36,716 nucleotides of DNA from a virus, in IMG/VR virus record IMGVR_UViG_3300025131_000177, positions 1-36,716 of that record, one strand, 5' to 3'. Positions 27,372 through 36,642 of this stretch are shown one piece after another. Made by a program: the position numbers and the translations under genes. The notes below the pieces were generated by a model, which was given only the letters and a program-made list of their open reading frames with translations, did not search any database and had not been told where the DNA came from. Position 1 is the stretch's first letter; each line of letters begins with the position of its first letter.

Positions 27372-30300
27372 TCAATCTTCTTTTTCACATAACTGTCCAT
27401 TAGAATCAAAAGGATTAGATGCTTGCATCCGTTTTTGCCAACGAGGAAGCAAGTGCTGGCCGGGTGGAAGCTTGAATGACTCACGTAGGCTATTTAAAAT
27501 AATCTTACCTGGCTTATCGGCGGCAGCATCGCCAAGATCAAAATCTCTAGAATTATAATGCGTTTTAAATAACTTTTTCAAGCGACTCTTTGTTCTTCTT
27601 AATAATACTTGATCCCACTCATCGTAAGTGGTAATAAACGGCGCTGGCCATTTGGTGCGATCATCAATATTAGCCCAACCTTCTGCGCTAACCGTTGGTT
27701 CACTAAATGTACTGACGCCATCGTCGCCTTCGGCGGCTGCATATTCAATATACATCCCTGGTTTTGTGCCGGCACCTATTGTAGTGCCAGAGGCGGCGCC
27801 AAACGCATTGCCGGCGGCAACAGTAACCTCTCCAATGGATGGCAAAAATGCTTCAGTATTATATATTGCCAACATTGATAGAATCTTCTTCATTGGAAGG
27901 GCATATTGTGCTACTAGTTTATATGTATCATCATTTTTAAGCATATTAACCAAACATAACAACAATTTACTATCCCCATCAAATGGAGGTATTTTGCCAA
28001 CCAACGTATCTAGCGCATCAACTTCTACCGTTGTCACAGGATATGCAATGCCGCTCATTACAACTGAAAACTCTAAACCATATCTTACTCCTAATTTTCC
28101 AGTTAATCCAACAACTCTTCCGCCAGCATCAACAACATGTTCCAAAGTGCCAGGATAAACTTCAGATATCAATAAACTATTATCATTTGCTTTAATAGTC
28201 TCTAACGCAGCAGCTGGTGAAGTTTTTGTACCATTGATGCTTATATATTTTTCGATTCGATATGGTTTAGAGGTTCCGGTACTTTCACCATAGATAGCCA
28301 CATCGCCAATCGGAACTGTTACCTGATCTGCCAAGGGACGCAAAACATCATGATCTTCTTCTACATGAAATTCTCCTGCCATATACACAGTATCACCATC
28401 GTCATCAGTTGCAACATGATAATAGCCAGTATACATTTCGCCTGTTTCTGTATTCGAAAATTCAGTACCATTAGTGTATAATTCTTCCCCTTCAGTTGGA
28501 AGATCTACAACCTCTTCTTTGACATCCTCGGCAATATCCAATGTGCTATCGTTAGTAAATGCTGCAGACATAAGATAATAATCTAAATCAAATACATCTG
28601 GTTTCATATCCACAATCTTTAAGTTATCAACGAACTTTTCACCCATATAATTCAATTGTTCAATAACCAATTCCTTAAGAACTAACTTAGCATATTCTTC
28701 AGTTACTTGAATAAACTCCAGATTCTTATTAGAACGATAATTTTTCAATGTTTTAAATTTACTTACTTCATCTAAATCTTTCGCTTCTTTTAAATCCTCT
28801 CGATAATAATAATCAAAATCTTTTACTTTTTTGCTTAAATATTCTAACGCATCATATGTGCTTTGCGGTGGAGTGAATCCCTCTGAATCCATTCTTCTTA
28901 CATATGTCTGAACAGACTGCTCCAAAAAAGCATACCAAAATTCACTATCCTTAAAGGGATTAAAGAATTCCCAGCCGGCTTTTTGGGCGCTCTTAAAATG
29001 TCTTTCCATATCTTCAACAATATATTGTGCAAAAAGCGAACTATAAGTCTCTGTAAATTTAGGATAAAACTTTGTAAACGTTGCTATAGCTTTAATAAAA
29101 TGTACACTTACGAATGCTCTAATGCCGGCAGTTATAAGCCCCTCAATTGCCGCCACCGATGGGCGTTCTAAAATCCTCTCATATGGCAACTCTTTAATAC
29201 AATCTGGATCGGATTTTAACCTTTCGTCTTCTGGTAATTGAGGATAAACCTCATCTATTTTGCCTTGAATATCTCCAAAATCAATCAAATCTGTTCTCTG
29301 TGGCTTACAAGGACTTATTTCAGGAAACATTACATCCACGAAACCTACCCAAGCTGAACTAGTTATTGGAGTAATATATACTGGTGGATTCATATACGTT
29401 CCGCCAAATTGTGCAGGATCTAAATAGAAAACCCTATTAGGTGGGCCATCGTTATTCTCTTCATTATATTGCATCCGACTAATGCCCAGTATCATATCAT
29501 CGTTTAAAATCTTTCTTTCCTCACCATCCTCATCTAGAACTGTTGCTTCATAATACGAAGCGCCGGCGCCGGTGGATGTCTGATCATTATCAACAACATA
29601 CTCAACATCCTCTTTTGTCAAGCTATCAAAAGAAGCACCATAAGTGAACGCTGGAGTATTGCCGGAAATTTCTAAAGCAAATGTTTGCGCAATAGTAGTC
29701 ATAGCAGTATCGTGAAAAGTTTTAACACTATCATTAGCCACACTAGCTCCGTTTTTATTCAATATCTCTTTCAAAAGTATGACCTGTGGTATATAATTGG
29801 AGGCTGCTGTTTCAAATGTTGACATAAATTCTGGATAATCTGATAAATCAATGCCATCAAGTGTGTCATCAACTGATAAAAATTCATATGCTCTTTCATG
29901 AAACGGCTCTGCATCGTCAAGACTCGACACCGCTTCCTTCATCGCTGCAAGTTTCGGCACAACAGATAATAATGCAAACTTTACCCAATCTATTTTATCA
30001 GCTACATTATATTCATTAACTATCTTAACTCTAGCATTATCACCGGGACGATTAAGAACAGTACCGCCGGATTCATATAAATCAGACATATACATTCCCA
30101 TCGTAAATCCAAAAGAATATGTAGCTGCATTGTCGCGGTCGAGTTTTCCAGCGCTCAAATCTTGAAATGTCAAAGTCATATCTGGTTCTGCTTTTCTTGC
30201 TTTTTCAATAAAATATACACTCTCTTCGGCATAAGAAGCTGATATATCATAGTTGTAGCCAAAATCCGGTAATGCTAATAAATCTATATTTTTGCCAAAT

Positions 30301-33300
30301 CGATCAATGCCCAATTGTTCAAAACTTGCACTAGTGTTGTAATCGTCTTGAGCTACATTTGTCGTTGAAAAAGACAAGGCAGCTTCGTCCCCGATACTAT
30401 AATTGGATGAACCCAACGCCATTTCGCCAAAATGATCTTGCAAAAGCTCTGCTACTTTATATGGATATGCGCCTCTTTGTTTTGCAATCGGTGCAAAGTC
30501 GTCAAGTTCAGCATCGGCTTCGGCGGTCGGATCAACATAAAAATTTACCCATTTTTCGAAAAGATTAGTTTTTCGCTGGTGGGCTGTGAATGGCATTCCC
30601 ATTGTATCAGAAAGAATCATATTTATAAGCCCCCAATTCTTCATACCAGGACCATTGCCCAGCATATCATAAGAAAAAGCGACCTTCAATTGTTCCATAT
30701 CACCACCAAGCACAGCAGACACAACTGCTTTTTGCTCTTCAGATTCAAATGGAATTACCCCATTATCACAACCAGGATCAGACACCAATGGAGGCATATT
30801 ATCATCAATATAATTCGGTATACCTTTCATAAGAATTGCTCCCAAATCATCTAAATCATCAAGCATTGAAGGTTGCAGCCGCATTGCTTCACATTGTTCC
30901 TTAGTTGCTCTGCCTTCTAATAAATTACATCTATGCTCATTAAACTGATCTATTTGCTCTGGTGTTGCGCAAAGTGATGGATTTGCCGGCAACACTTCAT
31001 CCTCTGGTATGTTATTTAAGGCGTCTTTCATTTGTTTTGTAAAATCTGCCGGCATCAAATTACCGCAATTTTTAAAGAAATTACCTATTTTTTCTTTATT
31101 TGGAAAAGCTGCTTGCATATCTGGATATTCATATTCGATAATTGTACTAAAAATATTTAAAAATTCATTAGATGGCTCACCTGAAAAAGCTTGCAGCATT
31201 TCTGTTTGGGTTGATGCCGATGATACATCTTCTGCCATTGCTAATACTTGTTCCTGATCAGCCAACGCAGAACCGCCGCTACCTAAAGAATTAAACATGT
31301 CCATTATTGTATCATTAACTTGCTCTTCATCGGCTTCCGGGCCGCAGATAGATTCACGAACAACATCTGCAAAGGTTGATCTTCCGGTTGCTATGGAAGG
31401 TAAGGCGGCAGCAATATCACCAACAGTCTCTAGTGCTTTACAGATAGCATTTCCTATTAATTCACATATTTTCACTAATAATTTCATTATAATTTTAATA
31501 ATTAATTTCTGCAGTGCTATTCTTAAAGCCATCCAAATAAACTTCATAATATCTTTAAATTCTGGAATCCAACCAAATGGATTCTCTAATCTTGGAAATG
31601 TAATATCGGTGATATTATTGCACCAAGGAATTTCGAGATCTTTAATAAAATCCATAAAACTCGGATTAAATATTGGCGGGCGTGGGCAATCTAATAATGC
31701 AATAATTTTTGCTACAACAGGGGCGCCTGGGAACTTATTAAATTCATCGAGTAATTCTAAAAGATTATCTTGATATAATTCTAGAAGCGCTAGCATATAT
31801 GCTTCCATTACAATATTTGGACTAAGTTGGTTTTGATTAGCCTCAGAGCCAACATTAAACTGTTCTGTTAAAGTGGCGTTGCCGGTTTCTGAAGTTTGTT
31901 GCAACTCCGAAGCCGTCATGCCGCTTTCGGTTCCTTCCTTTTTATTTTCTCTTTCTTGTTCTACTAACTCTTCTGACTCCCAAGGATTCGACCACTCTAA
32001 TTTGCCTTCGATAGTATCAGAAATCTGTTGACCAGAACTTCCTTCTTTAAACACATCACCGCTTTCAATCTTTTTCTGAACTAATGCTCCTAACTCTGCT
32101 TGTTTATCTGCCGGTAATCCAACAAACAACTCACCGAATTGTTCTATTCCCATAGCTTTAAAGGCACTTTTTAGCATACTTGCTAGCGCCTCTTCGAGAG
32201 ACAGGCCACCCATTAAACACCCAATTGCGTCCATCAATAAATCAAACAACCCACAAAGCTTAATTTTATCAAATCCGTGTTTCCAGATATCATTTACTGC
32301 ATTTCCACCACCACCGCTGGCACCAAATAATATTCTTGCACAAAGCTCTGTAAATACCTGATCATTTTGATCAAGTTCTTTGAACGCTTGTTCTTGTGCC
32401 ATGGCGTATAGTTCAACAAGATTTCCCTTCACAGAACCAGTATCAATGCCGGCGGCGCGTGGGCCAGCAATTAATCCTGCGCCAACTTTATCATCAAGAA
32501 CTTCTCCTAAAGATGTTTGACAAATATTGTCATGAAATTTTAAAGAAATAGCATCTCCGATACTAAACACATCACTAAGAATATCCTGCCCTAGTTGCTT
32601 ACCTTCGTCTCGTAACGCTTCTCCGATACAACTAATAACGGTATTACTAGGATCTATATCAGTAATCGCCGGGTTTGTGGTGTCATATATGGGAGGATAT
32701 GTATACTCTTTAATAAACTCCAGCCATGGCTTTGGAGTGCGAGCCTGAAAATCATTATCCATATCATGCAAACGAGCAAAATACGCCATAGCTGTTGGAT
32801 CTTTCCAAGCAGACTGAGCCAGGAGAGGTTTTAGTTTTTCTCGAAAAGTTATTGGTTTCTCACCGCAGCCTTCTGTCCAGATCTTTAAACGTTTTAATTT
32901 AAACTTTTTATTAAATTTAAATTCTGCTTTTACCACTCTATCATTGCGAGATCCTTTAAGACCACCAACCCCAGGAAGATTATAATTTTTCTGAACCATA
33001 AAACCATCTAATTGTGTTAAAGCTTTACCTAATAGTGATGTTGGAAAAAACCCAGCATCACCATATAAACTTAAATCGAAAAGACTATTATTACTAGTAA
33101 AATATAAATTTCCTTCTTCCATGGCACGATATACATTAAGATATCGGTTATAATGATTAAGCCCTTTTCTTATTCGAATCAAAAGCGGCTTAAGTTCATT
33201 TGTACTATATGTGACAGTCGTATCGCCGGATTCATCATCTTCATCGCTCTCATCATCTTCAGCTATTGCGTCTTCTAAAGCATTTAAATCATCATAAGGT

Positions 33301-33761
33301 ACTGAATACAATAACTTTAATCTCGACATAGGACGAGGATCAAGATAATACTCTGTATAATCAATTACTTCTTTAATGGCTTCTATTGATACATCGGAGT
33401 CATCTTTATCATATACCTCTAAAAGTGATTTAATGGCATCTTCTACAAACTCATCAAACCGCTCTATTATTGCCTCACTAGCTGCATCCTCTGTCAGATT
33501 ACCTTCTCCATACTCTGCCAGGTCATCTTTCCCAATAGTTGTTGTATATTTTGTACCAACTGTTATCTGATATTCACATATTTTTTCATTGAGAAATGGT
33601 TCAGTGATTGTTTTTTGGCGCCAATTGTCAACAAGAGCATTCGGATTTGGCGAACAATCTAAACACGCAGAAACTTCTTCAACACTAACGAAATCATCGC
33701 AAACATCTACCATTCCATCATTATTTTTATCTTGATATTTTATAAATTTCGATTCTGCCAT
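27372..33761 (-). CDS. Very large virion structural protein with N-terminal calcium-binding-like loop, 2129 aa, role unknown
   Basis: Residues 11-22 (DKNNDGMVDVCD) fit an EF-hand/dockerin-type calcium loop, with acidic or amide residues at positions 1, 3, 5, 9 and 12 and Gly at 6. A CLDC pair follows at 33-36. A highly acidic linker occurs near 165-185. Two hydrophobic helical regions lie at about 500-550 and 734-790 (including FIWMALRIALQKLIIKIIMK) and could be buried helices or membrane-active segments. The C-terminal half is mixed alpha/beta. It sits between the spike-like gene and gp25, where hub or hub-wedge connector proteins are expected. Tape-measure identity is possible but less likely, given the position after the tail-tip hydrolase and the non-repetitive, mixed composition. 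AGGAAG precedes the ATG. Confidence 0.65.
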   Translation of the reverse strand: MAESKFIKYQDKNNDGMVDVCDDFVSVEEVSACLDCSPNPNALVDNWRQKTITEPFLNEKICEYQITVGTKYTTTIGKDDLAEYGEGNLTEDAASEAIIERFDEFVEDAIKSLLEVYDKDDSDVSIEAIKEVIDYTEYYLDPRPMSRLKLLYSVPYDDLNALEDAIAEDDESDEDDESGDTTVTYSTNELKPLLIRIRKGLNHYNRYLNVYRAMEEGNLYFTSNNSLFDLSLYGDAGFFPTSLLGKALTQLDGFMVQKNYNLPGVGGLKGSRNDRVVKAEFKFNKKFKLKRLKIWTEGCGEKPITFREKLKPLLAQSAWKDPTAMAYFARLHDMDNDFQARTPKPWLEFIKEYTYPPIYDTTNPAITDIDPSNTVISCIGEALRDEGKQLGQDILSDVFSIGDAISLKFHDNICQTSLGEVLDDKVGAGLIAGPRAAGIDTGSVKGNLVELYAMAQEQAFKELDQNDQVFTELCARILFGASGGGGNAVNDIWKHGFDKIKLCGLFDLLMDAIGCLMGGLSLEEALASMLKSAFKAMGIEQFGELFVGLPADKQAELGALVQKKIESGDVFKEGSSGQQISDTIEGKLEWSNPWESEELVEQERENKKEGTESGMTASELQQTSETGNATLTEQFNVGSEANQNQLSPNIVMEAYMLALLELYQDNLLELLDEFNKFPGAPVVAKIIALLDCPRPPIFNPSFMDFIKDLEIPWCNNITDITFPRLENPFGWIPEFKDIMKFIWMALRIALQKLIIKIIMKLLVKICELIGNAICKALETVGDIAAALPSIATGRSTFADVVRESICGPEADEEQVNDTIMDMFNSLGSGGSALADQEQVLAMAEDVSSASTQTEMLQAFSGEPSNEFLNIFSTIIEYEYPDMQAAFPNKEKIGNFFKNCGNLMPADFTKQMKDALNNIPEDEVLPANPSLCATPEQIDQFNEHRCNLLEGRATKEQCEAMRLQPSMLDDLDDLGAILMKGIPNYIDDNMPPLVSDPGCDNGVIPFESEEQKAVVSAVLGGDMEQLKVAFSYDMLGNGPGMKNWGLINMILSDTMGMPFTAHQRKTNLFEKWVNFYVDPTAEADAELDDFAPIAKQRGAYPYKVAELLQDHFGEMALGSSNYSIGDEAALSFSTTNVAQDDYNTSASFEQLGIDRFGKNIDLLALPDFGYNYDISASYAEESVYFIEKARKAEPDMTLTFQDLSAGKLDRDNAATYSFGFTMGMYMSDLYESGGTVLNRPGDNARVKIVNEYNVADKIDWVKFALLSVVPKLAAMKEAVSSLDDAEPFHERAYEFLSVDDTLDGIDLSDYPEFMSTFETAASNYIPQVILLKEILNKNGASVANDSVKTFHDTAMTTIAQTFALEISGNTPAFTYGASFDSLTKEDVEYVVDNDQTSTGAGASYYEATVLDEDGEERKILNDDMILGISRMQYNEENNDGPPNRVFYLDPAQFGGTYMNPPVYITPITSSAWVGFVDVMFPEISPCKPQRTDLIDFGDIQGKIDEVYPQLPEDERLKSDPDCIKELPYERILERPSVAAIEGLITAGIRAFVSVHFIKAIATFTKFYPKFTETYSSLFAQYIVEDMERHFKSAQKAGWEFFNPFKDSEFWYAFLEQSVQTYVRRMDSEGFTPPQSTYDALEYLSKKVKDFDYYYREDLKEAKDLDEVSKFKTLKNYRSNKNLEFIQVTEEYAKLVLKELVIEQLNYMGEKFVDNLKIVDMKPDVFDLDYYLMSAAFTNDSTLDIAEDVKEEVVDLPTEGEELYTNGTEFSNTETGEMYTGYYHVATDDDGDTVYMAGEFHVEEDHDVLRPLADQVTVPIGDVAIYGESTGTSKPYRIEKYISINGTKTSPAAALETIKANDNSLLISEVYPGTLEHVVDAGGRVVGLTGKLGVRYGLEFSVVMSGIAYPVTTVEVDALDTLVGKIPPFDGDSKLLLCLVNMLKNDDTYKLVAQYALPMKKILSMLAIYNTEAFLPSIGEVTVAAGNAFGAASGTTIGAGTKPGMYIEYAAAEGDDGVSTFSEPTVSAEGWANIDDRTKWPAPFITTYDEWDQVLLRRTKSRLKKLFKTHYNSRDFDLGDAAADKPGKIILNSLRESFKLPPGQHLLPRWQKRMQASNPFDSNGQLCEKED

Positions 33762-33769
33762 TATACTTC

Positions 33770-34900
33770 CTAGTTTGAGAAAACGTTCCTACTTTCAATA
33801 AAACGATAACCAGTTCTCTGTAAATGGTTTGCTTCCCAAATTGTTTTATTACTGCGCGTATGATAAAGAGGATTAAGTGAGTAAATTATTTGCGCGGTTG
33901 TTGCTGTGCCACAAGCACCAGCAACTATAGGAGCAGCAGGCAACGGAGATAGTGCGGGGCCAATGGCTGCGTTAAACACCATTTGATAGCACATAAAGTT
34001 AAATAATGCACTCCATATTTCATCAATAATCTTACCTAAATCACTAAATGCCTCTACTGTGTTTTCCCCTCTCGCAACTCCTTGTAAATTATTATATGTC
34101 TCTGGTGTATTGAATAAACCACCAAATACTGTTCTTGTGTCTGAATTATTGCCGGCAATAAGTTCAATTGGAGGGGCTGGTTGGCTTATTTTGCCGCCAA
34201 GAGAATTTGGCTCACCTTTTAAACCAAAACCCTTCCAACCTTTTGCTCTTCCTGTAACTAGTTTTATTCCTTCTCTTCCAATAATTCTAACGCCATCTGC
34301 TTTGATACCTATACCTGATCTCTGTTTCATAGTGCCATAGGCGCCCTCGGCTATGTCAAAATTATTATCAATATTTGTTAACTGGCTAATATAAATTCTT
34401 GCAGCATCGGCAGCAAAATCATTTCCAACGTATGTTCCGTCTTTTGGCCCTTTTCCGTTTCGTATACTAGACATTCTGCCAACAACAATATCAATACTTG
34501 CGGCGCGGTTTGAACCTAATTTTCCCCAGCCGCTTTTCCAAGTGCCAGGTCTGTCGGTTCCGAAAACTATCTGTGCCTGATCGGTGTCAGAAGGATATAC
34601 TTTTTCATTACCTGCCGCTTTAAAAAAAACATCTGGCTTTGGAGAGAAAGTATGAAATATACCACTTTTTTTAGGAACTTTATCAGGTTTATAAAATGGA
34701 TCCTCTAATAGCTTTTTAGGGCTATATGCATTGTTTCGCCTCTTTTTTCTTCGCTTTTTCTTACTCTCACTTTCAGAGCCTTTTTCTTCTCCACAATCAG
34801 ATGGATTATTTGCAAGGATATCCTCATCAGTGCCTTTTTCGATATCGCACATTGCTTTTTCTAGTTCTGGATTACTCCATAATGGTATTTTTTTTGGCAT
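33770..34900 (-). CDS. Probable baseplate spike/beta-helix protein, 376 aa
   Basis: The N-terminus is charged and disordered-looking, with KKKRRKKRR at 47-55. Residues about 134-218 are strand-rich and quasi-repetitive (ASIDIVVGRM, AARIYISQ, GIGIKADGVRIIGREGIKLV), resembling the intertwined beta-prism of T4 gp5 C-terminal or VgrG spikes. A mainly hydrophobic C-terminal region (about 285-345) contains a likely helix. It directly follows the OB-fold/M15 gene (16-bp gap) and precedes the 2129-residue gene by 8 bp. Together the three look like tail-tip components. The ATG at 34900 is preceded by AAAGGA. The spike role is inferred from the repeat style and the neighbours. Confidence 0.55.
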   Translation of the reverse strand: MPKKIPLWSNPELEKAMCDIEKGTDEDILANNPSDCGEEKGSESESKKKRRKKRRNNAYSPKKLLEDPFYKPDKVPKKSGIFHTFSPKPDVFFKAAGNEKVYPSDTDQAQIVFGTDRPGTWKSGWGKLGSNRAASIDIVVGRMSSIRNGKGPKDGTYVGNDFAADAARIYISQLTNIDNNFDIAEGAYGTMKQRSGIGIKADGVRIIGREGIKLVTGRAKGWKGFGLKGEPNSLGGKISQPAPPIELIAGNNSDTRTVFGGLFNTPETYNNLQGVARGENTVEAFSDLGKIIDEIWSALFNFMCYQMVFNAAIGPALSPLPAAPIVAGACGTATTAQIIYSLNPLYHTRSNKTIWEANHLQRTGYRFIESRNVFSN

Positions 34901-34916
34901 TTTAATCCTTTACTTA

Positions 34917-36350
34917 TTATACTTCATCACTTACAAGTACATTAGTTACGGTGGCTTTGGCTGCAACAGCGGGGGAAGTGACGCCGATAACTTCAAGATT
35001 ATCCGGCCTGTCTTTCATTAAATCGTATAATTCCTTACTTTTTTCTCCATTTTTTGATGGATACATTTCTCTACTTAAAGCGATTCCTAAGTCTTTATAA
35101 AACTTTATACATGCTTTCTTTCGTTCGTCTCGCAACGATCTCATATCTGCTGCATAAAAATGTATAGGATCCCAGCTGCCTTGAGTTGTTGAGCCGGAAG
35201 GTTGAGTCGTCCATCCTGCAGTCACCCATGCTGCCCAAGTAATTTGATTCTTGTCAGCAATTTGTCTTAATGTCATTTCTGGTTTTTCATAATCTGTATA
35301 ATATTTAATTTCCTTTATAGGGTTTTTAGGGTCATCCCCGGCGTCTCCTGTCGGTGTTGGGGTTGGTTCTCCTGTCCATAAAGTTTGCCAGCAAGCAATA
35401 TTCTGATCACCAAAGTAAGGCTTCTTCAAACAATGATTTTTCATTCCGGGGCCTTTGATATTCATATCCATTGCAAATCCATATTGATGATCTGAGTGGC
35501 ACGGCAGCGCGCCGTCTGCTGACAATGACAAATAGAGTTGATGCTTAGGGCTGCGTCGAACACTATTTATAATATATGCATAGCCATTTTCTCTCAAATC
35601 TTTGAGAAACTGGTCAAACCTCTCTCTCACTTCATCAGCCATAAAATCGGTAGTGTTTTGCTTCAATCTGTTATAGCGAATCTTATATTTATTAGATTTC
35701 GACGATAAATACTTAATCTCACCTGTTGCGTGTTCCACGCTCCATGTAGCTTCAATTAATGGAGTATCTAACGTTGACGGTGGGGGCGTTTCAGTAACAT
35801 TATCAAATTCTCCACTCAACGGTTGCTGACAGCTTATATCTGTTTCATCAATATTATTAATAACTAATGCATCATCAATTATACCTATATATTCACCAGA
35901 TACCAAATTATATCCAAATTCATTCATTGGCGATAACTCAACAATCACCATATTGCCAATTTTGACTTGACCGGGCTTCGAGGCTGCGGTTGAATAAAAC
36001 TCTGTATGTAGTCTTATTATTTTGCGTTCTTTTGGCGAGGGATCATCAGCGTTACATGGCATAGGGTATATTGCATGCGGAGATGGATTATCAACTATTC
36101 TTGCTCTAAATTTAAAAAGTTTTGTGGTGGCATTACTATCATTACCATCTGCATCATCCGAATATGCATAATAACCAACAGGCACTTGCTCTGGATCTGT
36201 CAAAACTATTGCATTAAATCTTGTCTTTCCTTTGAAAGCATCAACCGCCACACTCTCTCTTATAGAGTTGATATATAAATCAGCAGCAGCTTTTGGATCT
36301 GTGACAGCTTCCGGATCAAATGCAATTTTATTTTTACCACAACAAGCCAC
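34917..36350 (-). CDS. Tail-tip cell-wall hydrolase: OB-fold-like domain plus M15 (VanY-type) peptidase, 477 aa
   Basis: The C-terminal half carries the M15 zinc-peptidase signature: Ser286-Asp-His288-xx-Gly291-x-Ala293-x-Asp295 in a HSDHQYGFAMD context, and a later DPIHF supplying His397 as third zinc ligand with a nearby acidic residue. This family cuts peptide cross-links or stems of peptidoglycan. The N-terminal part (about 75-165) is beta-rich, with PHAIYPMPC, GNMVIVEL and SGEYIGI, consistent with the OB-fold found in gp5-type tail-spike proteins. There is no signal peptide, so action from the virion during infection is more likely than secretion for lysis. The start is a GTG at 36350, with AGGAG upstream inside the previous gene and 1 bp between genes. 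Confidence 0.78.
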   Translation of the reverse strand: MACCGKNKIAFDPEAVTDPKAAADLYINSIRESVAVDAFKGKTRFNAIVLTDPEQVPVGYYAYSDDADGNDSNATTKLFKFRARIVDNPSPHAIYPMPCNADDPSPKERKIIRLHTEFYSTAASKPGQVKIGNMVIVELSPMNEFGYNLVSGEYIGIIDDALVINNIDETDISCQQPLSGEFDNVTETPPPSTLDTPLIEATWSVEHATGEIKYLSSKSNKYKIRYNRLKQNTTDFMADEVRERFDQFLKDLRENGYAYIINSVRRSPKHQLYLSLSADGALPCHSDHQYGFAMDMNIKGPGMKNHCLKKPYFGDQNIACWQTLWTGEPTPTPTGDAGDDPKNPIKEIKYYTDYEKPEMTLRQIADKNQITWAAWVTAGWTTQPSGSTTQGSWDPIHFYAADMRSLRDERKKACIKFYKDLGIALSREMYPSKNGEKSKELYDLMKDRPDNLEVIGVTSPAVAAKATVTNVLVSDEV

Positions 36351-36351
36351 T

Positions 36352-36642
36352 CTATTGCTTCTCCTGTATCATATCAAAGAGACTATTTTTATCTTCATCT
36401 GAGAACTCAATAGTTTGTGTGTGAGTTTTTTGTCTCAAACTAATAATCTTTACTAGCTGTTCATTGGAACGCTGCATTGTTTCAATATGCTTTGCCGCCA
36501 CAGGACTAAGATATTTGTTCTGCTCTGCATCAGACGCTATCTGATTTGCAATTTCATTTAGAAATTCTCTTGCTACTTTTCTATCGTTGCGAATATTATC
36601 GAGTGCTTCGTCAATAAGAACTTCTAAATCTTGCTTACTCAT
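36352..36642 (-). CDS. Small helical protein, 96 aa, unknown function
   Basis: I place the start at the ATG at 36642 (MSKQDLEV) rather than at an in-frame TTG 18 bp upstream. The ATG overlaps the preceding gene's stop as ATGA, and a GGGAG tract lies upstream. The 96-residue product is almost entirely charged amphipathic helix (VLIDEALDNIRNDRKVAREF, then RSNEQLVKIISLRQK), with no cysteine and no membrane segment. It precedes the tail-tip hydrolase by 1 bp, so the two are probably co-translated. A chaperone, adaptor or packaging accessory role would fit the size and fold, but none is supported by a recognised motif. Confidence 0.65.
   Translation of the reverse strand: MSKQDLEVLIDEALDNIRNDRKVAREFLNEIANQIASDAEQNKYLSPVAAKHIETMQRSNEQLVKIISLRQKTHTQTIEFSDEDKNSLFDMIQEKQ

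Noticed and set aside
27628-28158. 176-codon plus-strand open frame opposite the 2129-aa gene
   Set aside because: It lies wholly antisense to a long gene with strong upstream signals, has fibre-unlike low-complexity composition, and no ribosome-binding site of note. It is a shadow frame.
31297-31773. 158-codon plus-strand open frame
   Set aside because: Antisense to the hydrophobic-helix region of the 2129-aa gene. Its hydrophobic character is what the complementary codons would give.
13255-33761. Inteins or frameshifts explaining the two giant genes
   Set aside because: No intein splice-junction pattern (Cys/Ser start block with His-Asn end) was noticed, and both frames stay open end to end with consistent composition. 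They appear to be true single genes.
34746-34762. Lys/Arg run in the 376-aa protein as a nuclear-localisation or DNA-binding signal
   Set aside because: It sits in a disordered-looking charged N-terminus of a probable virion protein. A basic linker is the simpler reading.
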